Shown here: piece by piece, positions 1 to 6,088 of the stretch | Position numbering within the stretch: the first letter of the stretch is position 1 | Layout of the letters: every line of letters begins with the position of its first letter | Source of the DNA: JBBIWA01 sp037439425 | Lineage (GTDB): Bacteria > Acidobacteriota > Blastocatellia > RBC074 | Direction of reading: 5' to 3' | DNA: 7,301 nt | NCBI GenBank assembly: GCA_037439425.1 | Contig: JBBIWA010000126.1 | Span: 1 to 7,301, forward strand | Program-made: the position numbers and the translations under genes | Notes under the pieces: model-generated | Told to the model about the DNA's origin: nothing | The model's database searches: none | The model's input: the letters and a program-made list of their open reading frames with translations, nothing else

Positions 1-1051
1 TTTTCTTGTTGTAAAAGACTGTTGGCCAATCGCCTTACCAAGCCCAGATCTACGGCCGCAGGCCCTGTCCTGACCCGTGAGTCATCTTCTCGAAAGATGA
101 CCTCCAACACCCAATGGCACGAATTCTCAATACTCCAATGCCCGCGCACCGCTTTGGCCAATCTCAGCGCGCAGAGTGGCCAGGCTGCTCAAGTAATAGC
201 GCACGCTCATCGTCACTACGCCATTAATCTCGCGCCTCGCAACTACCATCCAGACACTCTGAAGCTCTCTCCACTCTTCTTTTCCAGGCAGCCAATCAAC
301 CGCCGCAACGCTCACGCGGGCGGCGTCGTCTCGATCTGCCCGTGATCCTTTTCGACTCTCTCGTGCACATCGAAAGGAAGGTTGACTGTCCGACCCTGCT
401 CAACCGCTTCACACAGCTCGGCAACCGCTCGGCTGCAACTTCCCGTGGTTGCCTTTGAGCACCACCACCGGCCCCCTGCTCCCGAATCTCATTCACCGTA
501 TCCTTCTGCGTATTGATCGCGTCAACGGTCACGATGCAGCCTTTGATCTGAAGTAATCGCAGCAGCTTCGGCACAGCCGTAATCTCGTTGGAGTCATCCT
601 CTACCTTGAGCTGGCCCAGCCTCAGGCGATTACTTTGCGCCCAGGCGCTGACCAACTCGATCGCGTTTTTCCCAAACCAACGGTTGTGTGAGCGTCGCGG
701 CGTCACGGCCATCAATCGCAATGACCTCTCCCTCAGTCAACTTAGCCACGCTGCGCACCCAGTTGGAAAAGCAACGCTGGAACTCACTCGGCTTGATCCG
801 CGCAAAGAGGCGGCCCGAAGGTGTCGTGCGAAGGAATCCCTTTGGGCAAGGCCAGAAATCTCTTCAACCAGTCCTGTTTGTCTCGACCAAACTCCGCCAT
901 CCCGACAAAGTCATCAACTCCGCAGATGACGGCCAGAATTCCGATCACGACGGATGTCAATCAGCAAGTGGTCCTTACCGAGATCACGACGAGGGTCTTT
1001 ACAGTCAGAAAAGTGTTCGATCAGGCTTATCGGAGCCTTGGTTTCACTCAT
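1..1051 (-). pseudogene. ISAs1-family transposase remnant, multiply frameshifted, 3' end beyond the window
   Basis: Piecing the minus-strand frames together gives a nearly full-length ISAs1-type DDE transposase. It starts MSETKAPISLIEHFSDCKDPR at 1051, where the first frame stops at 914-916. Another frame continues with VIGILAVICGVDDFVGMAEF and AIDG (first catalytic Asp near 711-713). A third carries RRSHNRWFGKNAIELVSAWA, VKVEDDSNEITA-like sequence and VTVDA (second Asp near 521-523). Later frames give VVVLKGNHGKLQ, then RYYLSSLA, and finally RGHWSIENSCHWVLEVIFRE, whose IEN glutamate (126-128) is the third catalytic residue. At least five frame changes are needed, so the gene is dead, although the catalytic triad is still readable. 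The protein would continue past base 1. It begins 36 bases after the R' box of the attC site at 1087-1146, so the element inserted next to, or became part of, the cassette array. Confidence 0.9.
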
Positions 1052-1086
1052 TGCGTGTCAGTCCTCCAAGATTTGAGATCTTGACA

Positions 1087-1146
1087 CGCTAACGCTGAGT
1101 TCAGCGGGTCGAACGCAGTGAGACTCCGCTGGAACGATGGTCAGGC
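1087..1146 (-). other. integron attC recombination site (degenerate), end of the two-gene cassette
   Basis: On the minus strand this 60-bp segment has the attC layout: an R''-like box GCCTGAC (1146-1140), an imperfect stem with AGCGG on one arm and CCGCTGAAC on the other, and an R'-like box GTTAGCG (1093-1087). Both boxes depart from the RYYYAAC/GTTRRRY consensus, so this is the weakest of the three sites. The stop codon of the membrane-protein gene (1141-1143) lies inside the R'' box, which is typical of cassettes. The orientation matches the two other attC sites. Confidence 0.65.
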
Positions 1147-1494
1147 GGACAATCGAATCTGCAACCAAAGGAGCAAGCCTCCGCCGCACCCAACCCATGC
1201 CACCATTGCAAAGGGAAACCCGAACAAGGCGATGGCACTAACGAACGAGATCAGACTGACAGCAGACAATATATTCAACCTGCGGATGAGAGGCCCGTCA
1301 GGATACAGACTCCGATACGTCTTATAGAGGCGAACCGTTTTCGGGTAATACCATCCCAGCTCTTCGAATCGCTCTTCTTTTGGCAGCTTCGCATTCACCT
1401 CTTCGACCATTTGAAGACCGGTAATCGAACAAGCAAGGCCGCGCCCGCCCCCTGCAAGTAATATCACAAACGCCGTGGCGATCCTCCACTCCAT
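1141..1494 (-). CDS. small integral membrane protein, second gene of an integron cassette
   Basis: This 117-residue protein is hydrophobic at both ends. There is a likely membrane segment or uncleaved signal at residues 5-24, a polar, charged middle (residues 30-72, with an ERFEELGWYYPK stretch and a basic RLYKTYRSLYP helix), and two more membrane segments near 74-92 and 94-113. The start is supported by GGAG eight bases before the ATG. It begins 36 bases after the stop of the Imm26-like gene with no attC between them, so both genes belong to one cassette and are probably co-transcribed. Its TGA lies within the next attC site. I recognise no named family. The charged cytosolic loop between a first and a paired second and third helix resembles other small cassette-borne membrane proteins. 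Function is unknown; a membrane partner for the upstream immunity-like protein is a guess. Confidence 0.75.
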   Translation of the reverse strand: MEWRIATAFVILLAGGGRGLACSITGLQMVEEVNAKLPKEERFEELGWYYPKTVRLYKTYRSLYPDGPLIRRLNILSAVSLISFVSAIALFGFPFAMVAWVGCGGGLLLWLQIRLSA

Positions 1495-1530
1495 AAGTTT
1501 GACTCCGTATTGCTCCGATGCGTGCGCTTG

Positions 1531-1962
1531 TCAGGCGTCATAAGCAAGTGCCATTGATTTAACCCAAACATTTTCTCTGTTTTCGAAATGATCCCTGAGC
1601 TGATCTTCAACATGTTCTGGCCCCCAGACTGCTGCGCATTCAAGGTTCATGCATTCCTTTAGTTCGGCTGGAGTTTCTTCGCCATTTATGTAGATGCTGA
1701 GTTTGCCGGATATGGGATCTTTCTTAAATCTGGGCACTTGCTCTGCCAAATTCTTCGATATAGCCCTTTCGCCTACTTTCCGCCATCGGCCATGGATATA
1801 TGCTGAGTTGCACACCCACAAACGAAAAAGCACTCGGTCCGGGCTGGCTGGATCGAAGAAAGCGATTTCGTGGTGTTCTAGCATCTGGCCTTGACAAGAA
1901 TATCCATGAGCGTTGATTTGAAGTATCGCGCCTTTCTTCCATCCTTGGTTTTTTGTTGTCAT
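1531..1962 (-). CDS. Imm26-like immunity protein, first gene of an integron cassette
   Basis: The 143-residue soluble protein fits what I remember of the Imm26 family (immunity 26/HocA-like). It has an opening strand region KKGAILQINAHGYSCQGQ (residues 9-26), an EIAFFD strand (32-37), LFRLWV...GRWRKVGE (45-65), a DPISGKLSIY segment (82-91), and the C-terminal block AAVWGPEHVEDQLRDHF (110-126) ending in VWVKSM. Family members are predicted to neutralise polymorphic toxins in the cytoplasm, often as orphan immunity genes. The assignment is from memory of motif patterns, not a search. The ATG lies 10 bases after the R' box of attC at 1973-2047, the standard position for the first gene of a cassette, and no clear Shine-Dalgarno is present. 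No toxin gene is visible nearby. The downstream membrane protein shares the cassette. Confidence 0.75.
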   Translation of the reverse strand: MTTKNQGWKKGAILQINAHGYSCQGQMLEHHEIAFFDPASPDRVLFRLWVCNSAYIHGRWRKVGERAISKNLAEQVPRFKKDPISGKLSIYINGEETPAELKECMNLECAAVWGPEHVEDQLRDHFENRENVWVKSMALAYDA

Positions 1963-1972
1963 TGTTTCTGAC

Positions 1973-2047
<75 letters not shown>

Positions 2048-2096
2048 CGCACCACTTTAGCCGAACAAGTCTCCAGTTTGTTGCTTGAAGAGCACG

Positions 2097-2483
2097 TTAC
2101 GCATCAACATCTAGCCAGATCTCTTCATACGAAAGCCGGTCGACACTCTTGCGCGCTTGGTCAAGCTGTTCTCTGGCCTGTTGAATCGCCTCAGGAGTGT
2201 AACCCATAAAGGTCATTTCCCAAAGGCAATGACTGAGAATTTCAAGTTCTTCGTAGCTGGCAAGCGTGGTGGGGTCAACTTCCATCCCCAGCCATTCGGC
2301 CCAATCAGTGAATTCAATGGCATAGGAGACTGGCTCATTCTCTTCCAGGGATCTGATAAGCTGTCGCTTGGCAAATTGAAATGTGATCTGATTGAGTGCG
2401 GCCCAACGTTCGGCGTCAGCGGCGGCGCGAAGCGCCGTCCGCTGCAACCGGTTGTTATCTGCCGTCGTGACTGCCCTGCTCAT
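2097..2483 (-). CDS. hypothetical cassette protein whose N-terminus is read through attC (DUF6557-like?)
   Basis: The frame encodes 128 residues from the ATG at 2483. That ATG overlaps the stop of the coiled-coil gene as ATGA, suggesting translational coupling. Residues 8-28 (around NNRLQRTALRAAADAER) are simply the translated attC at 2401-2460. No in-frame ATG, GTG or TTG is found between the attC and residue 67, so either the attC is translated or the cassette relied on another start and is now impaired. The distinctive part is residues 53-128: YAIEFTDWAEWLGMEVD, YEELEILSHCLWEMTFMGYT, then a charged helix and an acidic end. This resembles the C-terminal half of the DUF6557 family from memory, at low confidence, and function is unknown. 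An ATG at 2513 is also in frame but overlaps the coiled-coil gene more deeply. The next attC begins about 50 bases after the stop. Confidence 0.6.
   Translation of the reverse strand: MSRAVTTADNNRLQRTALRAAADAERWAALNQITFQFAKRQLIRSLEENEPVSYAIEFTDWAEWLGMEVDPTTLASYEELEILSHCLWEMTFMGYTPEAIQQAREQLDQARKSVDRLSYEEIWLDVDA
2401..2460 (-). other. integron attC recombination site (60 bp), end of the coiled-coil cassette
   Basis: On the minus strand it opens with AGATAAC (2460-2454; the AAC core of R'' is kept, the flank is divergent) followed by the common AACCGGTTGCAGCGG arm. It folds through GGCGC-TTC-GCGCC and returns through CCGCTGACGCCGAAC to a perfect R' box GTTGGGC (2407-2401). The coiled-coil gene stops about 20 bases before it, the normal spacing in a gene cassette. 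The whole site lies in an open frame belonging to the next gene. Confidence 0.88.
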
Positions 2484-2975
2484 CGCAGCTTGGCCTCTAT
2501 CTCCGATATCCACCCCTTGACCTGATGTATCTTTCTCTCGATCTCGGCGATTCGGTCCTGCTCCTCATCGATCCAACCGTCTACGCGCTCCCGGTAGGAG
2601 TCGGAGCGAGCCCGGTCTCTCATCTCTTCGAGCTTGGAAAGATGACTCCGTCTGCGGTCAAGGGCACTCTCAAGTCGATCAAGGCGCTCTTCCAGCTTTG
2701 ATATATTCCCTCGCATCCGGGTCTCCCAGGCTTCGCGCTTGGCTTGGCGCGCTTCCCAGGCTGCTCGCTTCTGACTCCGGTAGTGCTCAACTGCCTGCTG
2801 CCTTCCCGCCTTCCAGATGTCCCATGCTCTGCCCAGGGCGTCAGCTGAGCGCATCGAACGCCTCTTGCTTGTGCTTACCGAGCATGCCCGTTTTGTTGTG
2901 GGAAAGGTATGCCCATCCTTCCTTGAGAGCCTGACTACACCTTTGGAGCTCCAGCTTCCGTTCGTCGAACGGGCC
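2480..2975 (-). pseudogene. coiled-coil protein gene, 5' end cut by IS630 and probably frameshifted
   Basis: The intact 3' frame (2854-2480) gives 124 residues that are almost entirely charged helix. A basic-aromatic stretch (WKAGRQQAVEHYRSQKRAAW, residues 14-33) precedes a long heptad-like coiled coil (about 50-83), a SDSYRERVDGWIDEEQDRI block (84-102) and a final helix ending in EIEAKLR. Upstream, a second frame reads from the IS630 edge, LGPFDERKLELQ...ALKEGWAYLSHNKTGMLGKHKQEAFDAL, and stops at 2841-2843, overlapping the 2854 ATG by 14 bases (ATGCGCTCAGCTGA). The two pieces look like one protein joined at FDAL/DALGRAW, so I infer a frameshift, though a coupled pair of short genes is possible. 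The upstream frame has no start codon before the IS junction, and stops lie just past the IS on the other side. Function is unknown. The gene is followed by its own attC. Confidence 0.65.
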
Positions 2976-3092
2976 TAAGTAGGTTTGCAGAAAAAAGTTT
3001 ACACATTGCTAATGAATCAAGTTGGCCAACCAAAAGGAATCAGAGCAGACGCCTGCTTTCTTCAACCGCTCGTGCGGAGCCAAGGAAGCCAG

Positions 3093-3539
3093 CTACTCCT
3101 GGGCGCGCTGAATCGTTTCATCCAACCTGGGCGTGGGCTCATTGGCCAGGATCTCTCGGGTCACCTGCCGCCAGAGATGATCCACCGGATTGAGTTCGGG
3201 ACAGGCCGTGGGCAGCCACCGCAGTTGAATCCCCAGTTGACACGCCAACTGACTACTGCGCCCAGCCCGGTGCGCTGGATGGCGATCCAGAAACAGAACA
3301 ATACGCCAGCCCCGCCAGTGGGCGCGGATCAGGCGCAGCGTGGATTGGAAGTCAGCTTGTTTGAACTGGTCCGAGACGGCGCAGAGCCAATGGCCGCTCT
3401 TGATATTCAAGACACCGGTCAGCACCCGGATGTCATGGGCGGCGACGATGGGCACGGCGGCTTGTTCCCCTACAGGAGCCCACATGGCTCGAAGCGGAGG
3501 AATCTCATTGAAGATTCGAGAGTCCATAAATAAGCTCAC
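3093..3539 (-). CDS. IS630 transposase, catalytic half (orfB, reached by -1 frame change)
   Basis: This 148-residue ORF holds the DDE catalytic core of an IS630-family transposase. The first Asp is in LFMDSRIF (D6); most relatives have Glu right after it, here Ser. Next come PPLRAMWAPVGE, the second Asp in IVLFLDRHPAH (D85), and PELNPVDHLWR, whose D120 takes the third catalytic place (DDD variant of the usual NPIE). It lacks an independent ribosome-binding site and a natural N-terminus at the ATG. The frame is open back to a stop near 3637, so it is probably expressed as a fusion with the upstream half through a -1 shift near 3572-3583. Otherwise the element is inactivated by a mutation there. 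It probably catalyses cut-and-paste transposition at TA if expressed. Confidence 0.85.
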   Translation of the reverse strand: MSLFMDSRIFNEIPPLRAMWAPVGEQAAVPIVAAHDIRVLTGVLNIKSGHWLCAVSDQFKQADFQSTLRLIRAHWRGWRIVLFLDRHPAHRAGRSSQLACQLGIQLRWLPTACPELNPVDHLWRQVTREILANEPTPRLDETIQRAQE

Positions 3540-3556
3540 CGTGCGAGCGCGTCCTT

Positions 3557-4069
3557 TCAGGCCGCGTTGGAGCCCCCTTTTGCTTGACGCCAGGTGGCCG
3601 ACCGCCGAGCCAACACATACCGCAGGCGTTTATAGCGGGAGTTTAAGGCCCGTAATGCCCGCCGGACGGTCCACTGACTTACGGACTGGTGCAGACGCCG
3701 TTGCACCTGTTGGTGCAACAGGGGGGTCGTCCAGACTAAGGCCCCATACCCATACCGCTGGGGCGGTTGCTTCAACAGATCGGCGATCACCTCTTGGACT
3801 TGTTCTCGCTTCGTCGGCGGGCGTCCCGGATGGGGCCGATCTCGCACTCGTTGCTCGACTGGCTCTTCTGAGCGGCTCTGATACCGCTCGACCGTCTTGT
3901 AGATCGCTGGACGGCTCAGCCCCAACTGCTGAGCCACGCCGGTCATGCTCTTGCCTTGGTGTAGCCATAACAGGGCTTGGGCGCGGCGAACCTCACGACC
4001 GCTCGATCCGGATCGGGCCATTTCTTTCAACTTCTGACATGCTCGTCTACTCAATCGAATTATCGCCAT
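3557..4069 (-). CDS. IS630 transposase, DNA-binding half (orfA)
   Basis: These 170 residues form the N-terminal half of an IS630-family transposase. A first helix-turn-helix spans about residues 10-65 (REVRRAQALLWLHQGKSMTGVAQQLGLSRPAIYKTVERY), followed by a PHPGRPPTKRE linker (about 98-108). A second winged helix region then contains GYGALVWTTPLLHQQV and VSQWTVRRALRAL. The reading frame ends at TGA 3557-3559, just where the linker to the catalytic core should continue. A good GAGGAGG lies about ten bases before the ATG. On its own this half would bind the inverted repeats but not catalyse transposition; such short forms can act as regulators in some IS elements. Confidence 0.88.
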   Translation of the reverse strand: MAIIRLSRRACQKLKEMARSGSSGREVRRAQALLWLHQGKSMTGVAQQLGLSRPAIYKTVERYQSRSEEPVEQRVRDRPHPGRPPTKREQVQEVIADLLKQPPQRYGYGALVWTTPLLHQQVQRRLHQSVSQWTVRRALRALNSRYKRLRYVLARRSATWRQAKGGSNAA

Positions 4070-4137
4070 GTGGCTCTGGCCTCCTCTGTCTTTATCCGCA
4101 GAGGATAACTTGTAAACAAAATTCTGCTTACCTACTT

Positions 4138-4483
4138 AGACCGCGTTACAGAATCTATCGCAAACGAGCACGTCGCGCTGTTGTAGTGCGAAAATGAGCT
4201 ACTAAAACAGTGTTCAGGCCGACAAAAATCGAATTTGTTTGCGGTCATCTTAGCCGAAGCTTGTCCAAAGTAGTGTCTCTAAACAAGAGACTAAAAGCAA
4301 GTCGAAGATTTTGGCGTGATGGGTGAAAGCCAGCAATGAAGCTTGCACTCACCACATCTCAAAAATAATGCTTTTAGGGTGGCTGGCCGACGATCCTGGC
4401 ACAAATGACTACTTGTTCAACTCCCGCCTAGCCAGGTTCTGGCTGCGATTTCACTCGAAAGGCCGCAGCTTTAAGCCTAAACC
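4138..4483. other. intergenic region between IS630 and the tRNA-Leu terminator, no gene seen
   Basis: I find no convincing coding frame, attC site or RNA gene in these 346 bases. Two short perfect hairpins occur: GTCTCT-AAACA-AGAGAC at 4275-4291 and AGCCAG-GTT-CTGGCT at 4430-4444. Neither has a T-run that would make it a clear terminator. The stretch would be the original upstream flank of the coiled-coil cassette before the IS inserted, and it contains stops in the frame of that gene. Confidence 0.5.
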
Positions 4484-4511
4484 AAAAAAGGGCGATCCTG
4501 CTGGATCACCC
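4484..4511 (-). terminator. rho-independent terminator of the tRNA-Leu gene
   Basis: On the minus strand GGGTGATCC and GGATCGCCC form a 9-bp stem (one G-U pair) with an AGCA loop, immediately followed by six T residues (4489-4484). It begins 17 bases after the tRNA 3' end, so it terminates the tRNA transcript and insulates it from the IS and cassette block beyond. Confidence 0.9.
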
Positions 4512-4526
4512 TTAGATTCATCTCCC

Positions 4527-4611
<85 letters not shown>

Positions 4612-4623
4612 GCTGACGCGATG

Positions 4624-4653
4624 ATACTAGCCTGCCCCTGTCATCTCTGTCAA
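4624..4653 (-). promoter_or_regulatory. sigma70-type promoter of tRNA-Leu, overlapping the stop codon of the HD gene
   Basis: On the minus strand a perfect -35 TTGACA (4653-4648) and a -10 TAGTAT (4629-4624) are 18 bases apart. Initiation would fall a few bases before the mature tRNA 5' end. The TGA of the HD-domain gene (4652-4650) is part of the -35 hexamer, so gene end and promoter are packed together. Confidence 0.75.
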
Positions 4654-5240
4654 GTTTGAGTCTGGGCCTGGCCGCGTTTGAGTCCCAGCTCCTCCTGAAT
4701 CTCACGCAATGCGGCGATCACGAACGCGCAATGTTCGTCGAAGCTCACCCCCAACTCTTCAGCACCCTGCCACAGATCATTGCGGTTGACTGTGCGCGCG
4801 AAGGCTTTATCCTTCATCCGCTTTTTAACCGAGGAGACTTCGAGTGTGTCAAAGCTCTTGTCAGGCCGCACCAGAGCGCAGGCAACGAGAAAACCGCACA
4901 GCTCATCGGTCGCGAAGATGGCGTGCTCCATCAGGCTTTCGCGCTTGACGCCAGTATAATCGGCGTGCGAGAGGATAGCGCGGATGACATCTTCTGGGTA
5001 GCCGCGCTCGCGCAATACTTCAGCTCCGAGTTGTGGATGGCGCTGGTCGGGGTAGCGCTCGTAGTCGAAATCATGCAGCATCCCAACCAGTCCCCATTTC
5101 TCTTCATCTTCGCCATAGTGGCGGGCGTAGGCACGCATCGCCTGCTCGACAGCGCGCGCATGCTTGCGCAGACTCTCGCTTTGGGTGAACTCGCACAGCA
5201 ACTGCCAGGCCTCTTCACGCGTCGGCATTCTCTCGGTCAT
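4650..5240 (-). CDS. HD-domain phosphohydrolase-like protein (HDIG type)
   Basis: The 196-residue soluble protein carries the metal-binding HD signature: H27 (LRKHARAVEQAMRAYA), H56-D57 in MLHDFDYERYP, H92 in ILSHADY, and D112 in FATDELCG. This spacing matches the small stand-alone HD/HDIG hydrolases that are about 190 residues long and have DFDYERYP after the HD pair. Such proteins bind divalent metal and cleave phosphoester bonds, but the substrate of this subgroup is not established. The C-terminus has a basic helix (SSVKKRMKDKAFA, 136-148) and an alpha-helical end. The start is supported by AGGAAG about seven bases before the ATG. Its stop overlaps the tRNA-Leu promoter. It is probably a single-gene unit of the ordinary genome. 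Confidence 0.9.
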   Translation of the reverse strand: MTERMPTREEAWQLLCEFTQSESLRKHARAVEQAMRAYARHYGEDEEKWGLVGMLHDFDYERYPDQRHPQLGAEVLRERGYPEDVIRAILSHADYTGVKRESLMEHAIFATDELCGFLVACALVRPDKSFDTLEVSSVKKRMKDKAFARTVNRNDLWQGAEELGVSFDEHCAFVIAALREIQEELGLKRGQAQTQT

Positions 5241-5357
5241 AGGCTACTTCCTGAAAGTGAGATGTCAAACACCTTATTCTTCTACCGCAATTCAGAGCCT
5301 GAGGCAAGCGCACACTTGGTGAAGGCCTGCGCTAGCTGGTTCGGAAGTTTCGCCTAG

Positions 5358-5391
5358 CAAGGGATGAAGAAAGACAAGGGATGAAGAAAGA
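5358..5391. repeat. 17-bp perfect tandem duplication
   Basis: The unit CAAGGGATGAAGAAAGA occurs twice head to tail (5358-5374 and 5375-5391) in the spacer upstream of the HD gene. It is purine-rich and probably arose by replication slippage. Confidence 0.85.
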
Positions 5392-5459
5392 AAGGATAAC
5401 TCGGAGAAAAGGGCGCCGTTTCGGCCTTGGCTTGCCACCGAAGCCATCAGAGCCGCTAC

Positions 5460-5684
5460 GGGGCGCCTCTAATGGCATTAAGTTGGACACCGAAGGTGCG
5501 AAATGGGGTGGCCTGGCACGTTGCGCCAGGCTACTTCTCAACGCCGTGAGCCCTGAAAAGGCGACATACGCCATTCTGTATCTCGCCCTTTCAGGGCTTG
5601 GGCCAGGAGGGCGGCCCTGGCCATTATATGACACCTTGTTGGGGCTTTGATCGGACTTCTTCTTAACTTAATGGCATTGGCCCC
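5460..5684. repeat. MITE/REP-like element with terminal inverted repeats and internal hairpins
   Basis: The left end GGGGC...AATGGCATTAAGTT (5460-5484) is repeated inverted at the right end, AACTTAATGGCATTGGCCCC (5665-5684), with few mismatches. Inside are three hairpins: GCCTGGC/GCCAGGC (5511-5531), a long one pairing AGCCCTGAAAAGGCGA (5549-5564) with TCGCCCTTTCAGGGCT (5583-5598, one mismatch), and GGCCAGG/CCTGGCC (5601-5622). No convincing protein is encoded; the open frames here are low-complexity readings of the hairpins. It looks like a dispersed intergenic repeat or a non-autonomous mobile element of about 225 bp. A structured RNA is an alternative. It fills most of the spacer between the receiver gene and the HD gene. 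Confidence 0.6.
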
Positions 5685-5698
5685 TGCTGCGCAGCTAG

Positions 5699-6088
5699 CT
5701 AAGCTCGAGGAGCGACACTTTTGGTCCGCCTTGCGGCTCGCTTGACCAGATAGGCCAGTTTGGAGAGATCGTAGGGTTTCTGGAGCACCTCGGTAACCCC
5801 GCTTTCAAGGGCTTCGAGGCGAATCCACTCGCTGGCGCCGGCAAATAAGAAGATCGTCACTTCCGGATCCGTTTCCCGAAACCGGCGGCAGAGCTCAATC
5901 CCGATGCCATCACCAAGCTGATTATCGAGGATCAGAGCATCGAACTTACCAGGCGCGTAAAGTGCTAACGCCTCGTGATAGCTGCCAGCCTCTACAGTGG
6001 TGATTCCTTCATCACTGAGGAGGTCAGTGATGACGTGGCGCGTCATGGAATCGTCATCAACCACAAAGACAACAAATTGTGCAGCCAT
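5699..6088 (-). CDS. stand-alone response regulator receiver (CheY-like) protein
   Basis: The 129 residues make a single receiver domain with no output domain. The acidic pocket is D11-D12-D13 (FVVDDDSMTR), the phosphoacceptor is D55 (ALILDNQLGDG), and the conserved lysine is K104 in LQKPYD. The usual Ser/Thr of strand four, which switches the domain on phosphorylation, seems replaced by A83 in FLFAGASE, so signalling may be altered. Such single-domain regulators relay phosphate or bind partner proteins such as histidine kinases or motors; the partner is not in the window. CAGGAAAC lies about ten bases before the ATG. A roughly 230-base leader with a promoter candidate precedes the gene, so it can be transcribed apart from the exported protein upstream. 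Confidence 0.9.
   Translation of the reverse strand: MAAQFVVFVVDDDSMTRHVITDLLSDEGITTVEAGSYHEALALYAPGKFDALILDNQLGDGIGIELCRRFRETDPEVTIFLFAGASEWIRLEALESGVTEVLQKPYDLSKLAYLVKRAARRTKSVAPRA

Larger units (their letters stand above)
2978..4137 (-). mobile_element. IS630-family insertion sequence, complete (1160 bp) with TA target duplication
   Basis: The ends are imperfect 26-bp inverted repeats: AGTAGGT..GCAGAA....GTTTACA at 2978-3003 and its reverse complement at 4112-4137, with 20 of 26 positions matching. A TA dinucleotide flanks each side (2976-2977 and 4138-4139), the hallmark TA duplication of IS630/Tc1-type transposition. The length is normal for the family. Inside are two minus-strand ORFs that together make the transposase. 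It lies in the 5' part of the coiled-coil cassette gene, on the side where an integron platform would be expected. Confidence 0.92.

Noticed and set aside
1281..1293. TGCGGATGAGAGG, identical to the 3' end of tRNA-Leu (4528-4540), as a possible tRNA-derived attachment repeat
   Set aside because: It lies in the coding sequence of the membrane-protein cassette (GPLIRRLN), is only 13 bases long, and its flanks do not extend the match or mark an element boundary. No tyrosine or serine integrase is nearby.
2985..4197. Long plus-strand ORFs (2985-3533 and 3340-4197) opposite the IS630 genes
   Set aside because: They are antisense readings of the transposase halves, low complexity, with no motif and no upstream ribosome-binding site.
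4275..4291. Hairpin GTCTCT-AAACA-AGAGAC as a terminator
   Set aside because: It is only six base pairs with no adjacent T-run on the useful strand and no gene ending nearby.
4656..5357. 233-residue plus-strand ORF opposite the HD gene
   Set aside because: It mirrors the HD-domain gene, whose motifs, start signal and stop position are all convincing.
5332..5634. 100-residue minus-strand ORF in the spacer between the HD and receiver genes
   Set aside because: It reads through the inverted-repeat element and its hairpins, is Pro/Arg/Ser rich without domain features, and has an equally open ORF on the opposite strand.
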